Shown here piece by piece: positions 1 through 8,437 of a stretch of DNA of 64,000 nt (the first letter of the stretch is position 1; each line of letters opens with the position of its first letter). The stretch covers positions 372,001 to 436,000 of the forward strand of contig NZ_JAMLIG010000001.1 of assembly GCF_023954305.1 (NCBI RefSeq). The letters run 5' to 3'. Below the pieces are notes generated by a model. That model worked only from the letters and a program-made list of their open reading frames with translations. It made no database searches and was not told the DNA's origin. A program made the translations under genes and the position numbers. The DNA comes from Mesorhizobium sp. Its GTDB lineage: Bacteria > Pseudomonadota > Alphaproteobacteria > Rhizobiales > Rhizobiaceae.

Positions 1-3000
1 CGCCGGGCGGCAGCGCCTCGGCCAGTTCGCCCACCGTCGCGCGGCGCGTCAGCGTCGTGCGCGGCTCGAAGCCGGTCTCGGCCGGCGAGCAGTAGACCTG
101 CTGCGACACCCACGGCTTTGCATAGGCCGCGATCCTGAAGCGCTGGTGCACCGCCTCGCCGCCCGCCATCGGCAGGTCGAGGAACAGCGCCAGCGGCGCT
201 CCGGGTTGGGCATCGCCGCTGGCGCGTTTCGCCGGCAGGCGCGCCCGGTCCGGCGCCGGCGGCAGGCGCAGGACGCGCCGCGCCTCGATCTGGCGCATCA
301 GCCCTTCCTCGATCGCGCTCACCACGAACTCGCCGTCGGTCCGCCCCGGCAGCGAGACGAGGCTTCCCGGCCTCGGCGTCCGCTGCCTGGCCGGCACGGC
401 GAAGCGCACTGTCTCGCGCCCCGTCCAGGCCCGGCGCAGCCAGTCGGCGGCCAGCGCTTCCGCCTGTCCCGCCTCCAGCGCGCCGGGCAAGTCGAGGCTG
501 GCGACGTTCTGACCGCTTCCTTCCCCACCTGGGCGCGCCGCCCGCGCCGCCCCCGACTGGTAGTCGTCGAGCGGGTCGCCATATCCCAGCAGCGCCTCGG
601 TCGGCAGGTCGAGATCCGGCGGCCGCACCAGTTCGATCGCCGGCCGCCCGTCGTCTCCCGACACCGGATCGTCCACGGCAAAGGCGGCGCCTGGCGATCC
701 GCCGATCGTCAAGAAACGCGGCGTCGTGCCGGAGGCGTCGAAGGCGAGGTCGAACAGTTCGGCGAGCGGCGACAGCGCGTCGCGCCCGCTCCCCGGCTGC
801 GCCAGCACATAGCCCGCCACCATGCCGTCGGCGCCGCGCGCCTCCACCTCCAGGCCGCAGGCAGCGCAGAGCGCCTCGATCAGGTCGGCAATCTCCACCG
901 AGCCGAGCCGTCCGTTCAGCCAATGGCCGGCGAGCCAGTTCTCGCCGTCCTTCCAGCTGTCGCGGTCGAGAGGAAAGGCCGGAAACGGCCGCGCGTCCCA
1001 GGCCCAGGCATAGATCCGCTCCGGATCGAGCATCCGCCCGCCATAGATCGCCGACAGCGGATTGTCCGTCTCGACAAACGCCTCTCCGCCAGGCGTCCAG
1101 TGAGCCAGATGCGCTTCAAGGAAGCGCCGCTGAGCCAGGTCTGACCGCCCGCCATTGGAAAAATAGGGCAGCGCATTCTCCGACGATTTCGGATCGGGGA
1201 AGACGTTCGGCTGGTTCGGCCCCTTGTCCACCGCCGCGCAGCCGAGCTCGGTCAGCCACAGCGGCTTCGACCGCGGCACCCAGGCCGTCGGCGTCGCGCT
1301 CTTCACCCCGCCGACGCGGTCGAAATGCTCGTTTGCCCACCAGGCCGTCAAATCCTTGTAGCGGAACACCCATGCCTTGCCGGCCAGCCCGTCGGTGATC
1401 GGGGTCCGCTCCCGCGCCCGCCGCGCCTCGGCGTCCGGATAATACCAGTCGAACCCCTCGCCCGAGGCGATGCCGCGCCGCAAGCCGTCGCGGTCGTAGG
1501 GCGAGGCGAAGCCGTCCGGATTGCCGCCGGCGAAATCCTCGTCGCGCCAGTCCGACAGCGGCATGTAATTGTCGATGCCGACGGCATCGATGGCGCCGCT
1601 CGCCCACAGCGGATCGAGGTGGAAGAACACGTCGCCACTCGTCGCGTGATGACCGAAATACTCGCTCCAGTCGGCACCGTAGGTGATCTTGGTCGCCGGC
1701 CGCAGCACGGAGCGGACCTCGGACGCGAGATCCGCCAGCTGCTCGACGAAGGGAAAAGCGTTCGCCCCGTCGCGCAGCGTGGTGAGCCCGCGCAGCTCCG
1801 AGCCGATCAGGAAGGCGTCGACGCCGCCGGCCAGTTCCGCCAGATGCGCATAGTGCAGCACCATGCGCCGGTAGCCCCAGTCGCCGGGATCGCCGGTGAA
1901 GTTCACCGTACCCTCGTCGGGGGCGAAGTCACCTGCGTGGGCGGCGCCGCAGAAAGCCTCCACCGGTGCGCGGGCCGCGGCGGTCACGTCGGCGCTCCCC
2001 GGCTGGCCGGGTCCGGGATAGCACGAGATCCGCCCGCGCCAGGGATAGGCCGCCTGTTCGGCGCCGCCATGCGGGTCGGGCAGACCGTTGCCGGCCGGCA
2101 CGTCCATCATCACGAAGGGATAGAGCGTGACGTCCCAGCCGCGCGCCTTGACCGCCGCGATCGCCTGCAGCACCGAGCGGTCCGACGGCGTCCCGCCATA
2201 GGCCGCCCCTCCCCCATGTTGCGACACGATGCGCGCCGCCCCCGCCGTCACGCCGTTCACGCTCCAGGCCGGGCCGGCAAAAGCGGTCTCGGCGGCGGTC
2301 ACGGCGGGATAGATCGCACACTCGCCCGCGCGCAGATCGTCGCCGAACCAGGTCGCCACCAGCGCCACATGCTTGAGGTTCGGGCAGAGCATCGCCAGTT
2401 CGTCGAGCGAGGCGTCGAGGTCCGTCTCGCCGAACAGCACGTGGCGGTTCACGGTTTCGGTCTCGCCGCGCCGGATCGTCTTGCTGACACGCTCGGTCGC
2501 CAGCCCGTGCATCGTCGCCCCGGGGATCAGCGCCACCGCCTTCAGCTGCTCGCCGAAGCCGCCGATCGGCCTGAGCACCTCGAACTGCAGTTGCGGGATA
2601 CGGTTGCCGTAGTCGCCGATCGGAAAGCGCTCCAGCACCGCATAGGCGGTGCCGCGATAGGCGGGTGCGGCGCCCTCGCCCTGCTTCGCCTCGATCAGCG
2701 TGTCGGGCATCTGCAGTTCGCCGCCCCGGAATATGCGGATCTCGACCTCGCTGAGGTCCACTTCGCGCCCGTCGGCCCAGACGCGGCGGATGCCGGCGAT
2801 CTCGCCCTCGCACAGGCCGAAGGCGGCGTTGGCATAGTAGGTATAGGTCGTCGTCCGCGCGCCGCCCTTGAAGCCTTCGCGCTCGGTGTGGCTCGCCTCC
2901 TCGAAGCGCGTCGCCCAGATCAGAGTACCGCTCACCCGCACAGCACCCCAGACGCGGGCCATCGCCGCGCCCTCCTCGCCGGTGAAGGGTCGCATCGCTT

Positions 3001-3157
3001 CCAGCCGCGGCCCCTGCCGGTGCAGCGTCGAGTTGATCAGCGCCCGGTCGATCAGATAGCCGGCCATCGATCCGGCCGCGCCCAGCACGGCGGCTCCCGT
3101 CGTGCCGAGAAAGCCGCCGAGGAACGCCCCGGCAGCCTGTAGGATCAAGGTGGCCAT
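1..3157 (-). CDS. GTA host-specificity / baseplate megatron protein (ORFg15), 3' end outside window
   Basis: This is the last structural gene of the GTA cluster. In RcGTA the g15 product forms the tail-tip fibre or megatron that contacts the recipient cell. The reading frame is continuous from an ATG at 3157 (GAGG ribosome site five bases upstream) to the window edge, more than 1050 residues. A small-residue-rich hydrophobic N-terminus (AAGAFLGGFLGTTGAAVL) is followed by the GTA TIM-barrel region, which contains GIDNYMPLSDW and WLTELGCAAVDKGPNQPN; a phage-tail-like region with RMLDPERIYAWAWDARPFP comes next. The C-terminus is missing. Its neighbour on the 5' side should be the peptidase gene g14, but a foreign acyltransferase gene lies between them. 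Confidence 0.9.
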   Translation of the reverse strand, partial: MATLILQAAGAFLGGFLGTTGAAVLGAAGSMAGYLIDRALINSTLHRQGPRLEAMRPFTGEEGAAMARVWGAVRVSGTLIWATRFEEASHTEREGFKGGARTTTYTYYANAAFGLCEGEIAGIRRVWADGREVDLSEVEIRIFRGGELQMPDTLIEAKQGEGAAPAYRGTAYAVLERFPIGDYGNRIPQLQFEVLRPIGGFGEQLKAVALIPGATMHGLATERVSKTIRRGETETVNRHVLFGETDLDASLDELAMLCPNLKHVALVATWFGDDLRAGECAIYPAVTAAETAFAGPAWSVNGVTAGAARIVSQHGGGAAYGGTPSDRSVLQAIAAVKARGWDVTLYPFVMMDVPAGNGLPDPHGGAEQAAYPWRGRISCYPGPGQPGSADVTAAARAPVEAFCGAAHAGDFAPDEGTVNFTGDPGDWGYRRMVLHYAHLAELAGGVDAFLIGSELRGLTTLRDGANAFPFVEQLADLASEVRSVLRPATKITYGADWSEYFGHHATSGDVFFHLDPLWASGAIDAVGIDNYMPLSDWRDEDFAGGNPDGFASPYDRDGLRRGIASGEGFDWYYPDAEARRARERTPITDGLAGKAWVFRYKDLTAWWANEHFDRVGGVKSATPTAWVPRSKPLWLTELGCAAVDKGPNQPNVFPDPKSSENALPYFSNGGRSDLAQRRFLEAHLAHWTPGGEAFVETDNPLSAIYGGRMLDPERIYAWAWDARPFPAFPLDRDSWKDGENWLAGHWLNGRLGSVEIADLIEALCAACGLEVEARGADGMVAGYVLAQPGSGRDALSPLAELFDLAFDASGTTPRFLTIGGSPGAAFAVDDPVSGDDGRPAIELVRPPDLDLPTEALLGYGDPLDDYQSGAARAARPGGEGSGQNVASLDLPGALEAGQAEALAADWLRRAWTGRETVRFAVPARQRTPRPGSLVSLPGRTDGEFVVSAIEEGLMRQIEARRVLRLPPAPDRARLPAKRASGDAQPGAPLALFLDLPMAGGEAVHQRFRIAAYAKPWVSQQVYCSPAETGFEPRTTLTRRATVGELAEALPPG

Positions 3158-3373
3158 GTCAGCCTCACAGGTCGGAAAGTGAATGACTGGTCGCGCGGAT
3201 CGGTGATCAAACGGCGCGCGGTGCGTCTTGCACGCGGCCTTTGGCCGGCGGCATCTCAAGGGCAATCAGGTTTGCCACCCGGTCACCCGATCAAACCCGG
3301 TGCCCGCATAGGATGCGCGACATGCTGAAAAGCCCGAGTTGCGTCGGTTTTCGGAGAATGTCATTGACGGCTC
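3158..3373. other. Intergenic segment between GTA g15 and the inserted acyltransferase
   Basis: No ORF with recognisable content was found in these 216 bases. It is the left flank of the segment separating GTA genes g15 and g14, which usually abut. It must hold any promoter of the plus-strand acyltransferase. I see no convincing -35/-10 pair and no target-site duplication matching the other flank near 4550. Confidence 0.4.
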
Positions 3374-4561
3374 ATGAGAGCAAAAGACTTGCCGGCCCTG
3401 ACATCGCTTCGCTTTTTCGCGGCCGCCTCGATTGTTTTGTTCCATTTGCAGGGGCCGATCCTGGGCGTCGAGCCGAGGACGAATTTCGCTCTCGGCGTGA
3501 GCTTTTTCTTCGTCCTGTCCGGCTTCATATTGACATACAACTATGCTGGTCTGGAGCCTGGCTCTCTCCGCTCCTTCTTCACCGCGCGCTTCGCGCGGCT
3601 CTTTCCCGTCCATCTGGTGACGTTTCTACTGGCAGCCGTTCTGATTTTTCCCCCAAGGACATTTCTTCAAGGGGCCTCGCTCGTCACGATCCCCTTCAAT
3701 CTCACGCTCACCTAGGCCTGGCTGCCGCTGAACGGCCTGGTGTTCTCCTGGAACGCCGTCTCCTGGAGTCTCTCCGCGGAACTGTACTTCTACCTTCTCT
3801 TCCCGTTCCTCGCCCGATCGAGGTCACTTTGGTCATGGTGTATTGCGTTGCTCTTGCTGGCGCTGGGCATGGTGACTCTCGTCCATCTCAAGTCCGCGCT
3901 CTCGGCACAGCCGGGGATGTTCGAGTTTGATGGCATGCACGCCCTTCTCCAGTTCCCCCCGTCGAGGGTGTTTGAGTTCGCCGTCGGTGTGCTGGCCGGT
4001 CGCGCCTTCAACGCGGGCGACCGGCTGCGCGGCAATCCGACGCTCCTGGAGGCCGCTTCTCTCCTTCTGCTGACTCTTTGTCTCCTCGCATCGGACCGTA
4101 TCGAAGCCGCATTGTTGGCCGCGGGGCGTGAGGCGTTTGCCGTATGGTTGGATCAGGCTGGCTGCGTCTTCGCTTTTGCCTTCTTGATCTACATCATTGG
4201 ATCAGGAAGGGGAGCGATTGGGCGGGTCCTAAGCCATCCGTTCCTCGTCCTTCTCGGCAAGATGAGCTTTGCCACCTACATGGTGCATCAGATCATCATC
4301 AGATTTGCCATCCAGAACGAATGGAGGGATGCGCTCGGGATTCCCCTGACTGCTGGCGCCATTGTGGCACTTGCGGTGGCGTCATCCTGGGTTGTCTGGG
4401 CACTCGTGGAGGAGCCCGCCAGGCTCTGGATCACACGCCGCTGGGGCGGAGGAGCCGCCTCGCGACAGCGTTCGGCTGCTGCCGTTTCGACCTTTCCGAC
4501 TGCCGGTGTTACGCAGCCTGCTCCCATGTCTTTTTCCCGCAATTCAACACCGGAAATCTGA
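3374..4561 (+). pseudogene. Acyltransferase-3 (OafA/YrhL-type) membrane O-acyltransferase, interrupted by an in-frame TAG
   Basis: One continuous frame of 396 codons is broken by a single TAG at 3713-3715. The N-terminal part has the family hallmarks: LPALTSLRFFAAASIVLFHL with the catalytic-region His, then FFFVLSGFILTY and FFTARFARLFPVH. The frame resumes with AWLPLNGLVFSWNAVSWSLSAELYFYLLFP and about eight hydrophobic segments. The stop falls where relatives usually read LTQAW, so one C-to-T change of CAG to TAG explains it. The family acylates surface polysaccharides in the inner membrane. The gene runs opposite to the GTA genes that flank it, and its C-terminus overlaps the 3' end of the peptidase gene. 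It is probably inactive unless the amber codon is suppressed; an ATG at 3740 could restart a fragment. Confidence 0.8.
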
Positions 4562-4970
4562 ACACGCCGCAGAGCCTGCGGCGCCAGTGCGGGTCGAGCG
4601 GTGAGGAAACCACCGCATGTCCCTGATAGGCATGTAGAAACCGGTCGGGCGAAAGCGCGATGCCGCAGTGCCTGGCCGGCAGGCGCGGCCGGATGCGGAA
4701 GAGAAGCAGGTCGCCCGCCGCCGCTTGCAGCCCGGCTTTCTCGTGGCAGTGCCGCCGCGCGGCCTGCATCAGCGGGTCGCCCTCGCCGGTCTCCGCCCAG
4801 TCGGCGGCATAGGGTCCCGGCGCCTCCGCCTCTTCGCCATAGCGGTTGCGCCACACCCCGCGCACCAGGCCGAGGCAGTCGCAGCCGACGCCCTTGCGCG
4901 AGCCCTGGTGGCGATAGGGCGTGCCGAGCCAGGCGCTCGCCTCGGCGACGATCCGCTCCGCCGTCGTCAT
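4509..4970 (-). CDS. GTA NlpC/P60 family peptidase (ORFg14)
   Basis: This is a 153-residue tail-associated cell-wall hydrolase. In RcGTA the homologous protein helps the particle cross the peptidoglycan. The NlpC/P60 catalytic Cys lies in GVGCDCLGLVRGVW (around residue 30) and the His in RHCGIALSPDRFLHAY (around residue 100). Its ATG overlaps the g13 stop as ATGA, so translation is coupled. The C-terminus runs on after the usual VFRFP ending with about a dozen residues that overlap the inserted acyltransferase, which suggests the insertion replaced the original stop. Confidence 0.88.
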   Translation of the reverse strand: MTTAERIVAEASAWLGTPYRHQGSRKGVGCDCLGLVRGVWRNRYGEEAEAPGPYAADWAETGEGDPLMQAARRHCHEKAGLQAAAGDLLLFRIRPRLPARHCGIALSPDRFLHAYQGHAVVSSPLDPHWRRRLCGVFRFPVLNCGKKTWEQAA

Positions 4971-5851
4971 GGCACCAGCGCTCCGCCATCGAACTCGATG
5001 CCGTCGGTCACATAGGCATAGGCCGCGTCATTGCCCGGCATGTGCGGAAAACCGCGGAAGTTGAGTCGGTTGTCGAATTTTGTTCGACAGGTTTCGAAAC
5101 GCTTGTCGCAGCCGGCGACAATGGTGAAGGTATCCCCTCCCTCGATCTCGCCCGCGCCGTCCTCGAGCGCCAGCAGCACGCGCGCGCCGTCCTTGCGGTG
5201 TGCCGCGATCCGCGCCGTCCGACCATCGTGTGAGCCGCCCGTCCAGGTCAGTTCGCCCAGCGAAAACCAGCCGGCGGCGAAGGCCCCCAGCCCGGCCACC
5301 TCGATCTCCGCCCCGCGCCGCGCCGCCACCGTGCCCGCACCGCGGAACCCCGCCTGTGCCAGGTCGAAACCGCAACGCGTGTCGCCCAGCCTGGCGTCGC
5401 ATGTCTTGCGAAAATGCCGGCCGATGCGGCGTTCCAATGCCGCCGCGGGCCCGTTCAGCTCGACGCGGAAAGCCCCGTCCGAACGCGTGATCTTGCCCAC
5501 CGTCGCGGTGCGCAGCACGGCGTGCTGCGCCGGTTCGCGCCAGTTGACCAGCAGCGTGGTCACCACCGCGCCGTCGTAGCGGCCGGCTGCGATGTCTTCT
5601 TCGCTGATCCTGTCCGAGGACAACGCGCCCTCGATGTCCGTTGCATCGCCCGCCAGGCCGATCGCGTCGCGCGCCTCGCTCGCGGTCATGCCGGTCTGGG
5701 GCTCGCAGGCGACGCCGTCGACCAGAAGCGCCCGGTCATGGTCGGTGAAGCCGAGCACGGTCCCGTCCGCCCGCGCCACAGTCCAGCAATGGCAGAGCGT
5801 GGTGACGTCGCGCGCCAGATGCGCCAGAAAATCGTCGGAGAAATCGCTCAT
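4967..5851 (-). CDS. GTA hub protein, DUF2163 (ORFg13)
   Basis: The 294-residue DUF2163 protein is the baseplate hub of RcGTA-type tails. The start at 5851 gives MSDFSDDFLAHLARDVTTLCHCW, the normal N-terminus. The C-terminal half carries the cysteine set typical of the family: CDARLGDTRCGF, then AGCDKRFETCRTKFDN and NFRGFPHMPG. In the RcGTA structure such cysteines bind an iron-sulphur cluster. It overlaps g12 at its start and g14 at its end by four bases each. Confidence 0.92.
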   Translation of the reverse strand: MSDFSDDFLAHLARDVTTLCHCWTVARADGTVLGFTDHDRALLVDGVACEPQTGMTASEARDAIGLAGDATDIEGALSSDRISEEDIAAGRYDGAVVTTLLVNWREPAQHAVLRTATVGKITRSDGAFRVELNGPAAALERRIGRHFRKTCDARLGDTRCGFDLAQAGFRGAGTVAARRGAEIEVAGLGAFAAGWFSLGELTWTGGSHDGRTARIAAHRKDGARVLLALEDGAGEIEGGDTFTIVAGCDKRFETCRTKFDNRLNFRGFPHMPGNDAAYAYVTDGIEFDGGALVP

Positions 5852-6498
5852 GCGATCACCTCCACCAGCGGGATCGTCGGCACCGCGCCGGCGCGGAAGC
5901 TCGCGAGGCTCGCCTCGATCCGCTCCGTATCGAAACGCACCGGCACGTGGAACTCGAAGCCCGCCGTCACCGCGGCGTCCGCCGCGGGAACATGGCCGGC
6001 GAGGAAGGTCACTATCCCCGTCGCCGCATCGACCGAGAAGGCAACGCCCTCCGTCGCCTCGACCGCGTCCACCGCGATCCGGACGCTGCCGGCCACCGGC
6101 TTCGTCACCGGTCGGGCATGAGCCTCGTCGCCCGCGCCATAGGTCTTGGCAAGCTGGTACGTCGCCGTCGCGCCGTCGCCGGTGCCGAGCGGCTGGTCGA
6201 GCGGCGAAGGTGCCGCTTGCGGCCGGCCCGACCTCATGTCGAACGGATCGCGGAAGCGGAAGCCGTGCAGCGAGCCGCGCCGCGCCTCGAAGAAGGCCAG
6301 CACGTCGTAGAGATCGTCGACCGAGCGCAGGCCCGTCCCGGCATCGTAGCGTCGGCGCGACTGCGAGAACCGCGCATTGCGCGTCTCGCGGCCCGACATC
6401 AGCTCGACGATCTCGTTGCGCCGCTCCGGCCCGCCGGTCGCGCCGAACGACACCGCGATCGGGAAGACGACGTCGTGGAATGTGGAGAGTTCGGTCAT
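5848..6498 (-). CDS. GTA distal tail protein, DUF2460 (ORFg12)
   Basis: This 216-residue protein belongs to DUF2460, the family of the GTA distal tail ring between tube and baseplate. The N-terminus FHDVVFPIAVSFGATGGPERRNEIVELMSGRETRN, then DLYDVLAFFEARRGSLHGFRFRDP, is diagnostic. The longer open frame to 6582 runs through repeat-rich intergenic DNA, so the ATG at 6498 is preferred. The stop overlaps the start of g13 (ATGA). Confidence 0.92.
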   Translation of the reverse strand: MTELSTFHDVVFPIAVSFGATGGPERRNEIVELMSGRETRNARFSQSRRRYDAGTGLRSVDDLYDVLAFFEARRGSLHGFRFRDPFDMRSGRPQAAPSPLDQPLGTGDGATATYQLAKTYGAGDEAHARPVTKPVAGSVRIAVDAVEATEGVAFSVDAATGIVTFLAGHVPAADAAVTAGFEFHVPVRFDTERIEASLASFRAGAVPTIPLVEVIA

Positions 6499-6499
6499 G

Positions 6500-6634
6500 A
6501 TTCTCGGTTCCTGGATGAGGCAAACGGTAGTAGGCAGCATGCAGCAGGGAAGAATCGCACTGCGGCTGGACGGCTGCCGCAAGACCGCAGAGAGACCAGC
6601 TTTCTACTGCCCACTGCCTACTGCCCTACTCCCC
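6500..6634. repeat. Intergenic TACTGCC-type repeat segment between g12 and g11
   Basis: This short noncoding gap contains degenerate copies of the heptamer CTACTGC on the left (about 6603-6632) and the complementary GCAGTAG type on the right (about 6509-6530). It is the same repeat seen downstream of the portal and terminase genes. The two halves are inverted relative to each other and could form a weak stem. Confidence 0.55.
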
Positions 6635-7201
6635 TCACATCGTCCTCGACCCTCGCGACGCCACCCGCGCCAGCATGCCGGCCACCTGCGCTTCCGATTT
6701 GCGGAAGGAGGCGGCGTCCGGCGTCGTCACGTTGAACACGATCGTCGGCGCAGCCCCCTGCCCGACCGTCGCGACGCCGAGGCGCCCGTCGGCGCCGCGC
6801 GAGAGCGGCAGGATCGCCTCGGCGCCCGCCTCGCCCATCAGGCCCAGCCCGCCCGGCATGCCGAAATAGGTGGGCGCCGCCACGACGCCGCCCGATGCGA
6901 ACGGGGTCACGCGGCCGGGCACGCCCCCCTTCTCGAAAGGCAGGATGCCGCCGAGCAGGCCGGAGAAGAGCGAGCCGAACAGCGATTGCAGCGGTGCCAG
7001 CCCCTGGTTCAGCGCCATGCCGGCGAGGTTCAGGGCCAGACTGCGCAGGATGTCGTCCAGCTCCTTGCCGCCGATCACGGCGGCCTTCAGCGCACCGGTC
7101 AGCTGCGCGCCGAACGCGTCGGCCAGCCCGTCGAGCTCGGCCAGCGCATTGGCGAACGGCGCGGTGTCCGCCCGGATGGTAACGGTGACGCCCTCGTCCA
7201 T
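6635..7201 (-). CDS. GTA tail tape-measure protein (ORFg11)
   Basis: This 188-residue protein sets tail length. It is far shorter than phage tape-measure proteins, as expected for the short tail of an RcGTA-type particle. The middle is helical and hydrophobic (LRSLALNLAGMALNQGLAPLQSLFGSLFSGLLGGILPF). The C-terminal part is glycine-rich with the tail motifs FASGGVVAAPTYFG and LMGEAGAEAILPLSRG. It lies just downstream of the chaperone frames, as in tailed phages. Confidence 0.9.
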   Translation of the reverse strand: MDEGVTVTIRADTAPFANALAELDGLADAFGAQLTGALKAAVIGGKELDDILRSLALNLAGMALNQGLAPLQSLFGSLFSGLLGGILPFEKGGVPGRVTPFASGGVVAAPTYFGMPGGLGLMGEAGAEAILPLSRGADGRLGVATVGQGAAPTIVFNVTTPDAASFRKSEAQVAGMLARVASRGSRTM

Positions 7202-7204
7202 CTG

Positions 7205-7438
7205 TCATTTTCCTTCTTGGTCCGGGAATTGCCCCATCAGCGCATCGAGCGACGCCCGCGCTGGCGGTCGAGGCCCGACCGGCAGTATCGCGCGCGCGGC
7301 ATGGTCGAGTTCGCGCGGCGTCATCGCCCAGAAATCCGTTGGCGAAAGCCGCAGCAGGCCGAGGCCGAGCCTCATCGCCTGGTCCCAGGGAAAGGCCGGC
7401 GCGCCCGCTGCGGCCTCTAAGGGTCCTGGCGCGGGCCC
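7205..7438 (-). CDS. GTA tail assembly chaperone, second frame (rcc01693/Phage_TAC_6-like, ORFg10.1), probably reached by -1 frameshift
   Basis: This frame encodes the conserved chaperone block FPWDQAMRLGLGLLRLSPTDFWAMTPREL. There is no ATG, GTG or TTG upstream of that block in this frame: the first start codon, the ATG at 7375, lies inside it and would remove FPWDQA. The frame is open back through the end of g10, where a G-GGC-CCG heptamer (7438-7432) sits in the correct phase for a -1 shift. Lambda G/GT is the classic case of the same arrangement. A separate 56-residue product from 7375 is the alternative. Confidence 0.72.
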   Translation of the reverse strand, partial: GPAPGPLEAAAGAPAFPWDQAMRLGLGLLRLSPTDFWAMTPRELDHAARAILPVGPRPPARASLDALMGQFPDQEGK

Positions 7439-7755
7439 TCCTTCGCCCGGCCGAAGGTCGCAGTCAGAAGCTCGGCGACGACGCGCGCGAAGCCGGCGGC
7501 GCCGTCCTCGCAGCGCATCTGGCGCACGTCGTCGTCGCCGACCGCGTTGCCTGCGCCGCGCAGGCCCGCGCCCAGGATGCGGATCATGTCCGACGCCGAA
7601 AGCTTGCCGCCGGCAAACCGCGCCACCAGCGCGCCGAGATCCGCGGCCGCGAACGCGTCCTCCAGTTCGGCGAGCGCGCCCAGCGTCAGGCACAGCCGAT
7701 AAGTCTTGCCGTCGAAGCTCGCGGCAATCTCGCCGCGATGCCGGTTCGCGCTCAT
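7417..7755 (-). CDS. GTA-gp10 family tail assembly chaperone, first frame (ORFg10)
   Basis: This 112-residue protein carries the GTA-gp10 signature MSANRHRGEIAA, then LTLGALAELEDAF and SDMIRILGAGLRGAG. It is translationally coupled to the tail-tube gene by an ATGA overlap. The family is the tail assembly chaperone that holds the tape measure. Its last codons (GCG AAG GAG GGC CCG) contain a candidate slippery heptamer. A -1 shift there would extend it by the g10.1 frame to about 180 residues. Confidence 0.9.
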   Translation of the reverse strand: MSANRHRGEIAASFDGKTYRLCLTLGALAELEDAFAAADLGALVARFAGGKLSASDMIRILGAGLRGAGNAVGDDDVRQMRCEDGAAGFARVVAELLTATFGRAKEGPRQDP

Positions 7756-8168
7756 GCCAGCGCCTCGAAGCCGACGAGACCCGCCGATTCCAGCGCGATC
7801 TCGAAGGTGACCTCGCCGTCATGCGCGCCGGTATATTCGAGCGAGGTGATCTGGAACGGACCCTCCACCGTGCCGAAATCCGGCACCACCGCCTGCCAGT
7901 CGCGGATCGCGCCGGCAAAGAACGCCGACCTGATCGCCGCGTCCGACGCCTGGTCCTTGAAAATGCCGGCGCCCAACATCGCCGCCCGCTGCACGCCTGA
8001 GCCGGCCAGCAGCTCGCGCCAGCGTCCGGCACTTTCCGAATCGGTCACGTCCACCGTCTCGCTGTTGAAGGAGAGCCGCTTTGTCCGCAGCCCCGCCACC
8101 GTGACGAAGCTGCCCGCTCCGCTCTGGTCGAGCTTGAGCAGCAGGTCCTTACCCTTCTGTGCGACCAT
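7752..8168 (-). CDS. GTA major tail tube protein, TP901-1 family (ORFg9)
   Basis: This 138-residue tail tube protein shows the family N-terminus AQKGKDLLLKLDQ, then VAGLRTKRLSFNSETVDVTDSES and WRELLAGSGVQRA. It forms the stacked rings of the tail. The first gene after a noncoding palindromic element, it precedes the two chaperone frames and the tape measure, the standard tail-gene order. Confidence 0.92.
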   Translation of the reverse strand: MVAQKGKDLLLKLDQSGAGSFVTVAGLRTKRLSFNSETVDVTDSESAGRWRELLAGSGVQRAAMLGAGIFKDQASDAAIRSAFFAGAIRDWQAVVPDFGTVEGPFQITSLEYTGAHDGEVTFEIALESAGLVGFEALA

Positions 8169-8223
8169 TGAGGTCTCCTCTTGATATGGAAAACGTGGGC
8201 TGCGGCTTGCGGCGCCGTTAAAG

Positions 8224-8385
8224 CCCCCTCATCCGGCCGCTGCGCGGCCACCTTCTCCCCGAGGGGAGAAGAGGGAGTTTGTGCCTGCAGCCTCCTCTTC
8301 CCTCGCAGGACAAGGAGCCGACGGCGCGGCTAGTCCCCTTCTCCCCTCGGGGAGAAGGTGGCCGCGCAGCGGTCGGATGAGGGGG
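8224..8385. repeat. Rhizobial-type palindromic intergenic element, copy 1
   Basis: Two arms of about 45 bases (8224-8270 and 8337-8385) are near-perfect inverted copies. Each has a CCCCTCATCCG end, a GCGGCCACC block and an inner CTCCCCGAGGGGAG hairpin. The spacer is about 70 bases. The element sits between g8 and g9. Two related elements occur at 9951-10081 and 63497-63663. It could fold in RNA as a large hairpin and reduce read-through between head and tail genes. Confidence 0.8.
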
Positions 8386-8437
8386 ACGCGCGCCTAGGCC
8401 GCGCGAGCGATCCCACTCGCCCAGCGAAGACTGAAAG

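Noticed and set aside
1325..3142. 605-residue plus-strand ORF
   Set aside because: Its composition is Arg/His/Gly-rich without motifs and it lies opposite the GTA g15 gene, whose frame is clearly coding.
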